Shown: in pieces, positions 12,110 to 19,288 of the stretch
Layout: every line of letters begins with the position of its first letter
Numbering within the stretch: position 1 is the first letter of the stretch
Virus record (IMG/VR): IMGVR_UViG_3300043823_000365
Span: 1-23,506 of that record
Source of the DNA: a virus
Length of the DNA stretch: 23,506 nt
Strand: one strand, 5' to 3'
The notes under the pieces: model-generated
Database searches by the model: none
Told to the model about the DNA's origin: nothing
The model's input: only the letters and a program-made list of their open reading frames with translations
Made by a program: the position numbers and the translations under genes

Positions 12110-12904
12110 TTACTTGTCCGATACGTTGATCATGCCCTTAAAGTCAAAGGGTACTATCACGGTTCTTACTTTGCCATCTTTCACGCCCTCGGCGATGTCC
12201 TGGAGCGCCTTAGCCTCCATGTAGCGCACGTTTTGCCCGTTAGAGCTCAGCATGGCCAGGCGCTCTGCCTCGAGCTTGGCGGTGCCCACCTCGACCTGCT
12301 TAGCCTTGGCCAGGTTCTGCGCGTTGATCACGTTATTCGCCGAGTCGATGATGCTCTGCGCAGGGAGAATGTTCTTGACCTGCACCAGGTCAATGGTGAT
12401 GTCCTTGTCCAGGTGATCGGCGACGAGCGCCTCGCGCATGAAGCTGGCGATATCTGTCTCGATCTGGCTGCGTGCGCTTGTCGCGTCGAGCACGTTGACC
12501 TTTGCAACCGCCTTAAACGCAGCTGAGTTGGCCAGCGTGGACATGTAGTTGTGCATCAGGTACGTCTCGCCATTCTCGTACGAGTGAAAGCTGCGCGAGA
12601 GCTTGGTGTAGAGCTCGGCGACGGAGGCCGGGTTTACGTTGTAGACCACCGCAAAGTCAAGGTCACCCAGGCTGGACTTGTCCGCGGTCATGGGTCTGAG
12701 GCCGGACCAGCCAACTGAGAGCTGCTTGACCGGGAACACCAGCACGTCACCGATGATCTCTTGGTTAAATGAACCAGGCTGCAATTCGGTTTGCTGAACC
12801 TGCTTGTCGAACCCAACGCGCAGGCCGATCTCGCCGGTCTCAATGCGTGTGCAACCGACCACTGAGGCTGCGGCCAAGATGAGTAAAAGTTTGAAATATT
12901 TCAT
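12110..12904 (-). CDS. SPFH/Band 7 (prohibitin-like) lipoprotein
   Basis: 264 aa. Residues 1-18 are a lipoprotein signal (LLLILAAASVVGC) with lipobox VVGC and C18 as the lipidated residue, so the protein is probably anchored outside the inner membrane or in the outer membrane. The rest is a Band 7 domain: RIETGEIGLRVGFDK, DLDFAVVYNVNP, FMREALVADHLDKDITIDLV and the helix NAQNLAKAKQVEVGTAKLEAERLAML. Such proteins form ring-like membrane scaffolds; phage versions have no settled role (superinfection, lysis timing and protease control have been suggested). AAAGGAAACTAC is the ribosome-binding site. Confidence 0.85.
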   Translation of the reverse strand: MKYFKLLLILAAASVVGCTRIETGEIGLRVGFDKQVQQTELQPGSFNQEIIGDVLVFPVKQLSVGWSGLRPMTADKSSLGDLDFAVVYNVNPASVAELYTKLSRSFHSYENGETYLMHNYMSTLANSAAFKAVAKVNVLDATSARSQIETDIASFMREALVADHLDKDITIDLVQVKNILPAQSIIDSANNVINAQNLAKAKQVEVGTAKLEAERLAMLSSNGQNVRYMEAKALQDIAEGVKDGKVRTVIVPFDFKGMINVSDK

Positions 12905-12914
12905 GTAGTTTCCT

Positions 12915-13106
12915 TTAGAACATATTAACTAAAAATAAAATAAACACCGAGGTGATTGCCGCCGATGCCCCGCCGTAAAGCGCCGCCTTCAAAAGATCCT
13001 TACCAAACTCAAATTTTTGCTTGCGGGTCATGCGCCACATCACGATAATGTTGGCGGTGATGAAGACCCACAGCGCGGTGATGAATATCATCCCTCTGAT
13101 CATCAT
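12915..13106 (-). CDS. membrane protein with two transmembrane helices, 63 aa
   Basis: Helices at about residues 5-25 and 42-62 flank a short basic cytoplasmic segment (RMTRKQKFEFGKDLLK). AAGGAGG lies so close to the first ATG that the second (13103) may be used. Placed directly upstream of the SPFH lipoprotein, it may be its partner or a holin-like protein. Not recognised. Confidence 0.6.
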   Translation of the reverse strand: MMIRGMIFITALWVFITANIIVMWRMTRKQKFEFGKDLLKAALYGGASAAITSVFILFLVNMF

Positions 13107-13113
13107 TTCCTCC

Positions 13114-15426
13114 TTAAAAAACCTCGTTGTCCGTCATAAACTGCTCGTCAATGTAGACCTGCGCCTTGGCGTTTAGCTTAACGCCGCGGTAGATGTGCGA
13201 TCTTTTGCCGTCAGTCCTGTCTAAATCAGATTGTACCCTAAATTCCTGCGTCGCGGCCAAGAAACGTCGTTTAAATGCCAACTCTGTGCCTGGCGGCAAC
13301 GATTTTTTGAGCGCCCAGTGCTTGAAGCACGCGAACACCTCGTCCTTGTCCGCGATCCCGCTTGGATCCAGGATCAGCGCATCCTCTACAAACGATCCTA
13401 TCGGGTTGCCCAGCTCCGCCATGAGCTCGAGCAGCTCCTTGCCAGACGTGGGCTGCAGGAAGTGCCCACCACGCGCCAGTCGGCGTTTTAGTCCCTCCAG
13501 CGCCCAGTTGAAGATCCCTGAGAGCTCCTGCTCGAGCTTGTGCGCGAGCGCCGTGTCCTCCTGGTCGTAGAACGACTTGGTCATCTTCAGCACGACCATG
13601 CGCCCGGTGAGCGCGTTGGAGTTCTCGGTGAGCTGCAGCACCTCGTTGGAGTAGATCACGATTCTTGTTGGCAGGTACCCGTTCCAGCTCTCCTTGTTCT
13701 TTCGGTTAACGGTAATCGTGTCGCCGCCAACGATGCGCAGCAGCTGGCTAACAACAGCGCTTCTGTTGCGCTCAGGCGCCCTTGCGTCAGTAAAGCTAGC
13801 GAGCAGCTTGCCAAGCCAAGGCTGAAGCCCAAAAGTATCGCACAGCTCCTCCAGCTGAGGCGCCACGGTGTTGTGCTGCCCGAGCAGTGAGACCAGGACC
13901 TTGTTGATAGTTCCCTTTCCAGATCGTCTGGGGCCGATAATGTTGAAGAACTTCTGCTGACTGGTGTCCCCGGAGAGTATGTAGCCGAACATCTCCTGAA
14001 GACTGGATATCGACTCAGGGTCATCTCCCCAAACGGAGGCGAGAAAATTCTCCCAATTGGGGCACTGTGCGTTTGTGTCATATTCAAATGGTAGTGAGTT
14101 TTGTGTGAACAGTCCCAGTGAGTGCGGGTACAGCGTGCTGTCCTCCATGTCAAAGAGACCGTTAAGCAAACTTATAAGTTTGTTTTCTTTTGGTTTTCGT
14201 AACCTATAGGTTTCTAGCCATATCGGCGGCTTGGTGTTGGGCTTGTTCTCCAAGTGAACGATCGCCTTGACGCCGTCCAGCGCACCCGAGACCGTGGCCG
14301 GCGTTGGGTTGAACGGCACCAGCGCGCCGCCTCGGCCGTTCTTCTTGCACAGGTCCAGGAACGCGTATAGCTCCGAGCGAATCGTCGCCTCCTCCACGAT
14401 GTCGTAGTGCGTGCCCGTGTACTTGTAGAAGTCCTGCGCGTAGTGCACCAGCTCTCGGCCCTCCTCGGTGCTGTAGCGGCTGTCCAGGAACGCCCTCGCG
14501 TGCTCCATGACGTTGTTGGACAGGATCACCTCGCCGTTCGCGAGCGCCTCCTCGCGCTCCATCTGGTTGACCTGGAATATCAGCGAGCGCAGCGTGGCTC
14601 CTTGGCCCCTGTACGTGGCCCACTTCGCGCTGCAGCTGTCCGGGCCCGATGCCTTGTAGGTTGCGCCGCCCTGACTCCAGCGGTCCCAGGCCTCACAGGC
14701 CTCCACGTCTGAGCCAAACTGGTGGTGCAGTATCGCGCCGACCTTCAGCCAGTCGTGGTACCCGCACCCTGGGTCGAGCTTGGAGAGCAGCTCGGTCTCG
14801 ACGCGGTGAATGTCCCAGCCCTCGACCGGTGCGACGTAGTCCGCGAACGCGTCGCCAGTGCTCGTCGCGCCAGATCTCGCGGGCATGATCGCTGACAAGT
14901 CCTGTGGCTCCGCGGGGATCGCGCCGCCCAGGCTGTTACCCGTCACGGTGAAGAACCTAGACTGCGCGTAGATCTCAAGGCCTACGTCATGGTCCACGTG
15001 AGCGCTCGATATCGCGGCGCGTGTGAAGATCTTGATCCCGGTGCCGGACGGGCTTATCTCGACGTAGCCGGGTGTTGTGTCCTTGATGTCCTGCGCGAGC
15101 TCGTTCGTGATCTGCCCGCTCTGCTCATCAAGGCAGTCGTCCAGGTCGATGCCGACCAGGTTATCGTCCGCGGTGAACACGAAGCCCACCCCGGAGAACT
15201 TACCGGGCTCGCTCTCGTACGCGGACTGAACGGTTAGGAAGTCCACCCAGGTCTCTGGGTTGGTTGATGAGGCGTACTTGCCGGAGGCCTGAACGGGCAT
15301 CTTGGACCAGCGCCTGGAGTCCTCGTCGCCCACCTCGACGTAGCGCCACAGCACCCAGCGCGGAACGCGCTTGAGGTCCAGCGGTATGTTGTCGAAGCTA
15401 ACTGGTGGTGTGATTGGTTTTGTCAT
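13114..15426 (-). CDS. bifunctional primase-polymerase and D5-type superfamily 3 helicase
   Basis: 770 aa. The N-terminal AEP primase has SGVGFVFTADDNLVGIDLDD (metal ligands D94, D96), SPSGTGIKIF (125-134) and EIYAQSRFFTVTG (151-163). A PriCT-like segment (CGYHDWLKVGAILHHQFGSD, then the AWDRWSQGG region, 221-254) links it to a D5_N region and an SF3 helicase with Walker A GPRRSGKGT (498-506), FTDARAPERN (Walker B area) and VIYSNEV (sensor). It primes and unwinds phage DNA in one polypeptide. No Shine-Dalgarno precedes the ATG; a TGGTATAAT box is only 6 bases upstream, so a leaderless message is possible. Confidence 0.92.
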   Translation of the reverse strand: MTKPITPPVSFDNIPLDLKRVPRWVLWRYVEVGDEDSRRWSKMPVQASGKYASSTNPETWVDFLTVQSAYESEPGKFSGVGFVFTADDNLVGIDLDDCLDEQSGQITNELAQDIKDTTPGYVEISPSGTGIKIFTRAAISSAHVDHDVGLEIYAQSRFFTVTGNSLGGAIPAEPQDLSAIMPARSGATSTGDAFADYVAPVEGWDIHRVETELLSKLDPGCGYHDWLKVGAILHHQFGSDVEACEAWDRWSQGGATYKASGPDSCSAKWATYRGQGATLRSLIFQVNQMEREEALANGEVILSNNVMEHARAFLDSRYSTEEGRELVHYAQDFYKYTGTHYDIVEEATIRSELYAFLDLCKKNGRGGALVPFNPTPATVSGALDGVKAIVHLENKPNTKPPIWLETYRLRKPKENKLISLLNGLFDMEDSTLYPHSLGLFTQNSLPFEYDTNAQCPNWENFLASVWGDDPESISSLQEMFGYILSGDTSQQKFFNIIGPRRSGKGTINKVLVSLLGQHNTVAPQLEELCDTFGLQPWLGKLLASFTDARAPERNRSAVVSQLLRIVGGDTITVNRKNKESWNGYLPTRIVIYSNEVLQLTENSNALTGRMVVLKMTKSFYDQEDTALAHKLEQELSGIFNWALEGLKRRLARGGHFLQPTSGKELLELMAELGNPIGSFVEDALILDPSGIADKDEVFACFKHWALKKSLPPGTELAFKRRFLAATQEFRVQSDLDRTDGKRSHIYRGVKLNAKAQVYIDEQFMTDNEVF

Positions 15427-15432
15427 TTTGGC

Positions 15433-15441
15433 ATTATACCA
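15433..15441 (-). promoter_or_regulatory. extended -10 promoter candidate before primase
   Basis: Minus strand CTGTGGTATAATGCC: TG, one base, and a perfect TATAAT. Its predicted start site falls at or next to the primase ATG. No -35 match is seen. Confidence 0.45.
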
Positions 15442-15703
15442 CAGATAATTGATCCGGCTCGGTTGGCCACTGCGCGTAGTACACCGGGTGGCCGATTACG
15501 TCAGGGTACCGCTGCACGACCGCAATGAACTCGGCAAGAGGTAGGCGTACCTTGTTGTCGTTTGGCGCCTCTGAGGCCCGTTTGGCGGCCTCCCAGCCGG
15601 CTTTGAACCCGTCCATGTCCGACTGGTAATCGCGCTGCTTGTTTGTGAGCCCAAAAAACCAGCGCACATATTCCCAGTACCAATGTAGATTTTCTTTTCC
15701 CAT
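15434..15703 (-). CDS. hypothetical protein, 89 aa
   Basis: Starts at MGKENLHWYWEYVRWFFGLT because AAAGGGAATAAA lies directly before this ATG; an ATG 15 bases earlier would place that signal inside the gene. The middle DMDGFKAGWEAAKRA resembles the DGFxAGWxAA motif seen in many short phage proteins; the C-terminal part (EFIAVVQRYPDVIGHPVYYA) is not recognised. Confidence 0.6.
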   Translation of the reverse strand: MGKENLHWYWEYVRWFFGLTNKQRDYQSDMDGFKAGWEAAKRASEAPNDNKVRLPLAEFIAVVQRYPDVIGHPVYYAQWPTEPDQLSVV

Positions 15704-15712
15704 TTTATTCCC

Positions 15713-15727
15713 TTTCATATTATGAAA
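15713..15727. promoter_or_regulatory. perfect palindrome, operator candidate
   Basis: TTTCATATTATGAAA, a 15-base palindrome just upstream of the ribosome-binding site of the 89-aa gene. A dimeric regulator could bind here. Confidence 0.4.
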
Positions 15728-15852
15728 CGTTTGTACCGGTAGTACGTATCTATCTCACTTTTTATTTTATTATTTTCTTTAATAAAATAAAATAAATTAA
15801 AGAAAAGTTAAATAGACCCGTACTACTATGACAATCTTTTCGCATTGTGAAA
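15728..15852. repeat. nested inverted repeats around an AT-rich core
   Basis: An outer pair at 15739-15753 and 15812-15826 (15 bases, two mismatches; GTAGTACG/CGTACTAC exact) encloses a run of only A and T with few breaks (15761-15811) that can pair with itself. No gene is present. It resembles the arrangement at 22616-22732. Origin, control hairpin or recombination site are all possible. Confidence 0.55.
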
Positions 15853-16074
15853 TCACACAGACTCAAGCGTCGCAATTTCGTAGCCCTTGTCCTCCATGAG
15901 CTTGTAGGCCCAGGCCTGGAAGTTGGTTAGGTTGCGGGGCGTATGCTCCTCGCGCTCGTCCCACTCCGCCTGGATCACGAAGTTGCTGTCCTTGTCAAAA
16001 AACTCTATGCGCAGCAGCTTGTCGTTGATCTTGTCGTACACCCGCACTGGGTTCAGTTTAATTGGCGCTGTCAT
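15853..16074 (-). CDS. hypothetical protein, 73 aa
   Basis: MTAPIKLNPVRVYDKINDKL then LRIEFFDKDSNFVIQAEWDE and a helical end (FQAWAYKLMEDKGYEIATLESV). Reads like a compact beta-sheet plus helix domain. Not recognised. AAGGGAGAAGAGA precedes its ATG, inside the end of the upstream gene. Confidence 0.6.
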   Translation of the reverse strand: MTAPIKLNPVRVYDKINDKLLRIEFFDKDSNFVIQAEWDEREEHTPRNLTNFQAWAYKLMEDKGYEIATLESV

Positions 16075-16219
16075 TCTCTTCTCCCTTGGTTTGTGTTGCG
16101 AGCGCTAGGTCCCAACCGGCCAAGAAGGCTACCCTGGCCAGGCCGAGCTCGAACTCGTTAATATGCTTTGATAGCGTGCTCAAGTAGTTCTCCGCTATTT
16201 TTTCTCGTAAGTTATCCAT
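16058..16219 (-). CDS. hypothetical protein, 53 aa
   Basis: ATG at 16219, 8 bases inside the end of the preceding gene; ends at 16058, overlapping the next gene by 17 bases. Product begins MDNLREKIAENYLSTLSKHI and has ARVAFLAGWDLALAT, a FxAGWxxA-type motif also seen at 15434-15703. Function unknown. Confidence 0.55.
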   Translation of the reverse strand: MDNLREKIAENYLSTLSKHINEFELGLARVAFLAGWDLALATQTKGEENDSAN

Positions 16220-16499
16220 TGATTACCTCTGCTGATTTGATTTTTGTGGTGCTCCCGGATCGAACCAGTTCTATGCACGGGATATGCTCGGGTTTATAAA
16301 GGGTCTCTTTCCACCTGTTGTTGTTCGTAAAATCTGGGACGAGGTAGGTTGTCGTATCCTTAGGTTTGACCCTGTAGCATATATTTTCATCGAACCCTGG
16401 TCGTGAGATAAATGACCACTCCTTACGAGAGGGTGAATAATATTCGATCTCCTCCCCGTTAGCAAATGCGACGATTACGTCATAGTGTTTGTGTTTCAT
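16212..16499 (-). CDS. small phage protein (KHYDVIVAFANGEEIEYYSP), 95 aa
   Basis: The N-terminal KHYDVIVAFANGEEIEYYSP, W at 28 and ENICYRVKPKD match a repeated phage pattern (H-Y-[DE]-x-I-x-A-x-A-[ND]-G-x-[ETQ]-I-[EQ] ... W ... Y-R-[IV]-K-P). It probably forms a small beta domain; its role is unknown. It overlaps the stop of the gene upstream by 4 bases. Confidence 0.7.
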   Translation of the reverse strand: MKHKHYDVIVAFANGEEIEYYSPSRKEWSFISRPGFDENICYRVKPKDTTTYLVPDFTNNNRWKETLYKPEHIPCIELVRSGSTTKIKSAEVING

Positions 16500-16876
16500 T
16501 TTCTAGCCTCCATCATTGCATCTGCCATTTTGTAAGCATCTAATGCCAATCCTTTTCGCCACTCAAAGTCCCATCCTTCACTTCTAGCATTATTCGCATA
16601 ATTTTTGTATATTGCAGGAAGTACTTGAATTGCAAAGTAATCTCTCAGAGTCATACCTCTAGCCATTGACTTTAATTCATCAATGTTTTCTGGTTTTGCG
16701 CTTTGCATATCACTCACTGGAAACGCGCTGATTCTTTCATCCTCCATTTTAGTTCTCTCCTTTTCTATCGAGTAGTTTCTTGCCATAACAAATGCCTCGT
16801 AGCGCTCTCGTGTGCCCTCGCTGTACCCGCCATCACCGGCGTGGATATCTGCGCCGGCTTTGATGTTTTCGTTCAT
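16496..16876 (-). CDS. phage protein with GMTLRDYFA...MADAMMEAR motif, 126 aa
   Basis: Start at the ATG of MNENIKAGADIHAG, with GAGGAGTAAACAAG before it. The C-terminal half, ARGMTLRDYFAIQVLPAIYK and later DAYKMADAMMEARK, is a common phage module with no known role; the N-terminal half (GGYSEGTRERYEAFVMARNY) is another. The gene is more AT-rich than its neighbours, suggesting a recent arrival. Confidence 0.7.
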   Translation of the reverse strand: MNENIKAGADIHAGDGGYSEGTRERYEAFVMARNYSIEKERTKMEDERISAFPVSDMQSAKPENIDELKSMARGMTLRDYFAIQVLPAIYKNYANNARSEGWDFEWRKGLALDAYKMADAMMEARK

Positions 16877-16881
16877 CTTGT

Positions 16882-17106
16882 TTACTCCTCTAGGTTTGTG
16901 TCTATCCAACTGTCCAACGCGGCGTGCATGTAATCCCTCTCAGCCTGCGCGAGCGTTCTGCCGTCGCTAATCTTCCTTTGGTCGGCCATAGCTTTTTTGA
17001 AGCCCTCATGGCGAGTGAACGTGATAAATTTTTGGTCTTTCGCTCTCGCTACGACAAACGTCACGCTGCCCTCAAACGCTCTTATGTGCACCTCCTCGTT
17101 AATCAT
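16882..17106 (-). CDS. hypothetical protein, 74 aa
   Basis: MINEEVHIRAFEGSVTFVVA, then FITFTRHEGFKKAMADQRKI and an acidic helical end (QAERDYMHAALDSWIDTNLEE). Not recognised. Its ATGA overlaps the sigma-factor stop, and the GAAGAGGA coding for the sigma C-terminus acts as its ribosome-binding site. Confidence 0.6.
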   Translation of the reverse strand: MINEEVHIRAFEGSVTFVVARAKDQKFITFTRHEGFKKAMADQRKISDGRTLAQAERDYMHAALDSWIDTNLEE

Positions 17107-17675
17107 TCCTCTTCCCCCTCGCTTTGCTTCTCGTTGTTGATCATGTCCAGGCTTATCGGCTCGCGTGTCACGTAGCCCTGCAGCTGCGCGATCCTCGCAG
17201 GGGTCACCTGCAGCACCTTGGCGAGCTCATCGCTCGTAGGCTTGCGGCCCAGTATCTGCGTCAGCGCGCGCTCGTTGTACGCCATTCTGCGGATCGACTG
17301 CAGCACGTTGACCGGCAGCCGGATAATGTTCGCCGTGTTATCAAGCTCGCGCCTCACGCCGCGCTCGATCCATGGCCTGGCGTAGGCGCTGAAGCCCACG
17401 TTACCGACCGGCCTCCACTTACGCGCCGCTCGCAGCAGGCACTCGTTGCCAATTGCGATTAGGTCGTCCATGGGCAGCTTGCCGTGCCTCCAGGCGCTCA
17501 TGCGCGAGACCATGTGCACCACGAAGGGCAGGTTGTGCGTGACCAATCGGCCAAGCGCCGCCTCGTCACCCTGCGCGATCTTAGCGGCCAGCTCGTGCTC
17601 CTCAGCCGTGCTGAGTGGCGGGTACTTGTACAGAGCCTGCACGTACTCTGTTTTTCCGTCCACTGGCTTAGTCAT
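17103..17675 (-). CDS. sigma-70 family factor lacking region 4
   Basis: 190 aa. Residues 8-56 fit region 1.2/2.1 (PPLSTAEEHELAAKIAQGDE, LVTHNLPFVVHMV). Region 2 follows: PMDDLIAIGNECLLRAARKW (68-87), then GFSAYARPWIERGVRRELD (94-112), the -10-recognition helix, and NIIRLPV. Region 3 is at 127-180 (GRKPTSDELAKVLQVTPARI, then REPISLDMI). The chain stops just after it (NEKQSEGEEE), so region 4, which reads the -35 box and holds the beta flap, is missing. It may direct host polymerase to extended -10 promoters, alone or with a separate region 4-like protein (candidate at 9177-9485). Start ATG overlaps the 33-aa peptide. Confidence 0.88.
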   Translation of the reverse strand: MTKPVDGKTEYVQALYKYPPLSTAEEHELAAKIAQGDEAALGRLVTHNLPFVVHMVSRMSAWRHGKLPMDDLIAIGNECLLRAARKWRPVGNVGFSAYARPWIERGVRRELDNTANIIRLPVNVLQSIRRMAYNERALTQILGRKPTSDELAKVLQVTPARIAQLQGYVTREPISLDMINNEKQSEGEEE

Positions 17676-17769
17676 GCAGCTTCTCGATCACGCTGAGCCA
17701 AATGAGAGCGACGAGTCCGAGCATGCCCGCGAGCATCAGGATCTCAAAAATAAAGTCTATTAATTCCAT
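17668..17769 (-). CDS. single-pass membrane peptide, 33 aa
   Basis: ATG at 17769 with a very good ribosome-binding site (AAGGAGATAACACC). Residues 3-27 (LIDFIFEILMLAGMLGLVAL onward) form one hydrophobic helix, followed by SVIEKLHD. It ends 8 bases inside the sigma gene. It could be a small holin-like peptide for the SleB-type lysin two genes upstream, or only a leader peptide coupling translation of the sigma factor; both are inference. Confidence 0.55.
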   Translation of the reverse strand: MELIDFIFEILMLAGMLGLVALIWLSVIEKLHD

Positions 17770-17792
17770 GGTGTTATCTCCTTAGGTGGTGC

Positions 17793-18062
17793 TTATGCGA
17801 TCGCTCTTACGACCACGCGCTCATTTGATTTGGTGACGGTAACTTTCCTGAGGCTCTCCGCGTCGAGTATCTCGCGCACCAGGTCTGGCTTGATCAGCTC
17901 GCTGTCAAAGAACTGCACCTCTGCACGGTACAGCTCGCCGCCGTACTCACCCACGCCTTGCTGGATCAGCTCGGCCTTGAGCTTGCGGGCCGCTGACTCC
18001 AGGGCCTTGATCTCTTCGTTGATCGCGCCGAGGGCGTCCACTGTTTTCTTGAGGTCTGTCAT
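17793..18062 (-). CDS. phage coiled-coil protein, 89 aa
   Basis: An N-terminal coiled coil (LGAINEEIKALESAARKLKA) is followed by a small beta part (ELYRAEVQFFDSELIKPDLV, then TKSNERVVVRA). This layout is frequent in phage early regions and has no agreed name. GGAGAAACAGAC precedes the ATG and the extended -10 element at 18099-18107 is just upstream, so this gene probably leads the sigma-factor operon. Confidence 0.65.
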   Translation of the reverse strand: MTDLKKTVDALGAINEEIKALESAARKLKAELIQQGVGEYGGELYRAEVQFFDSELIKPDLVREILDAESLRKVTVTKSNERVVVRAIA

Positions 18063-18098
18063 GTCTGTTTCTCCTGTTTAGCTTGTTAAGATGACTCA

Positions 18099-18107
18099 AT
18101 CATATCA
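18099..18107 (-). promoter_or_regulatory. extended -10 promoter candidate for the sigma-factor operon
   Basis: Minus strand AGTGTGATATGATTG: TG, one base, TATGAT, 37 bases before the start of the coiled-coil gene. CACACT and AGTGTG flank it as an inverted repeat (18105-18127), which could be an operator. Confidence 0.4.
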
Positions 18108-18118
18108 CACTTTTTGCA

Positions 18119-18637
18119 TTAGTGTGGAATATCTGCAAAAAATATGTGCGCACCTGCAACGGCCACGGCCTTGCCCTGCTTGTCCCACTTTTTGTTGATC
18201 GCCAGCGTGTGATAGTGCAGTATGCGCGTGCTGTCCAGGCCCCTCACGCGCACGCCGGTCACGAGCGCGCCGGCCATGTCCATGAAGTGCGCGTACTGCT
18301 TGGGCGTCCAGCGCACCTCTCGGCGCTCATTGGTCCAGCTGAACTGAGCCGGCGCGAAGACCACGCGGCACAGATGATGCCCCCAGGTTCCCTCGCGAGC
18401 TCTGTTCACGTGCACCTGGCCGACAGCCATCTGCGCTGAGTCTGATTGGTTGCCCGCCTCGCGGTAGATCGAGTACGCCAGGCATTTGATGTCCTGCTCG
18501 TTCTGATCCCCCAGGTAGTGCGCGCCTACGTCAATGTTGTTCGCCGTGATGCGTGGGACCGGGCGGGCCCTTGCATGCGCGTTGGCGTACAACGAGAGCG
18601 CGACGGCGAGCGTGATGAGGACCCTACTCAGCATCAT
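18119..18637 (-). CDS. SleB-type cell wall hydrolase with signal peptide (lysin)
   Basis: 172 aa. Residues 1-22 are a Sec signal (LITLAVALSLYANAHA). The Hydrolase_2/SleB domain follows: DIKCLAYSIYREAGNQSDSA with catalytic E60, MAVGQVHVNRAREG, CRVVFAPAQFSWT and HYHTLAINKKWDKQGKAVAV. Such enzymes cut peptidoglycan glycan strands (lytic transglycosylase or amidase-like). With its own signal peptide it can be exported by the host and would not need a large-pore holin. It lies in the leftward block beside the sigma gene. Start 18637 or the next codon. Confidence 0.88.
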   Translation of the reverse strand: MMLSRVLITLAVALSLYANAHARARPVPRITANNIDVGAHYLGDQNEQDIKCLAYSIYREAGNQSDSAQMAVGQVHVNRAREGTWGHHLCRVVFAPAQFSWTNERREVRWTPKQYAHFMDMAGALVTGVRVRGLDSTRILHYHTLAINKKWDKQGKAVAVAGAHIFFADIPH

Positions 18638-18782
18638 CGTCCATCAACCAGAGCAGGTGCTCAATGGCCTCGTTCTCAGTTGCTCCGTGGCCCATGATGT
18701 CCTCACGCTCCTCGGTGAGCGCGATCCAGTCAAAGGCGCTGGTGCTGATGGGTGGTCGAATGTTTTTTGTGTGCAGCATCAT
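18624..18782 (-). CDS. small phage protein (FDWIALTEEREDIMGHGATENEAIEHLL), 52 aa
   Basis: Starts at one of two adjacent ATGs; AAGGAGTAATTAAA precedes. The segment FDWIALTE...GHGATENEAIEHLL follows the phage/bacterial pattern DWxAxxD...GxGxTxxEAIxdL found in short proteins of unknown role. Stop overlaps the lysin start. Confidence 0.65.
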   Translation of the reverse strand: MMLHTKNIRPPISTSAFDWIALTEEREDIMGHGATENEAIEHLLWLMDDDAE

Positions 18783-18787
18783 TTTAA

Positions 18788-19273
18788 TTACTCCTTGTTT
18801 ACGTTTTCGTCTAGCCACTCTTGAACCGCGCCGCCAGACCACGTCTTGCGCAGCGTCACCGGGAATTGTACTCTATTTTTGGGTTGTGGCGTTGTGTAGA
18901 GTGGAATTGGGTGATATGCCGTTGGCATTTCAGACCATGTATGCGTGTCACCTTGACCTCCTTGATTGCGAGAAATTGCCGCACTGCTAAGATTGGCTTG
19001 ATTGACCCATGCCACAGGCTCTTGCTGTAGGGGTTGTGGTGTTGTGTAGAGTGGCTCATTTAAATAGCCCGCCTCGCAAAAATCTTCGGCAAACCAAAAT
19101 CCAAGCTCTGGTTCATCGTGTAAAGAAACTCGCCACGCCACGGGCTTTTGCTTTTCTAGGTCTGCTATTGCTTGACGACCCGCATCAAGCGCTTCAAGCA
19201 TTTGCGCTGTTATCGGTTTGAGTTTTAGATCAGACTCAATCGATTCTACCAATTGTTTTAATACTTCGAGCAT
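18788..19273 (-). CDS. mosaic phage family protein, copy D (duplicated inner module)
   Basis: Starts MLEVLKQLVESIESD and has IADLEKQKPVAWRVS. It then carries two PLYTTPQP segments, each after a PVAW-containing block (QKPVAW and QEPVAW), so the central module is duplicated; the DNA near 18885-18902 and 19027-19053 is nearly repeated. The usual PRKPLTEEE...GIKE end is replaced by VQFPVTLRKTWSGGAVQEWL. The last codons AAG GAG TAA supply the next gene's ribosome-binding site. Function unknown. Confidence 0.7.
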   Translation of the reverse strand: MLEVLKQLVESIESDLKLKPITAQMLEALDAGRQAIADLEKQKPVAWRVSLHDEPELGFWFAEDFCEAGYLNEPLYTTPQPLQQEPVAWVNQANLSSAAISRNQGGQGDTHTWSEMPTAYHPIPLYTTPQPKNRVQFPVTLRKTWSGGAVQEWLDENVNKE

Positions 19274-19288
19274 TGTTTATTCCTTTAT

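Noticed and set aside
13656-14623. Large alternative frames inside the primase-helicase gene
   Set aside because: They overlap a continuous 770-residue protein with all primase and helicase motifs.
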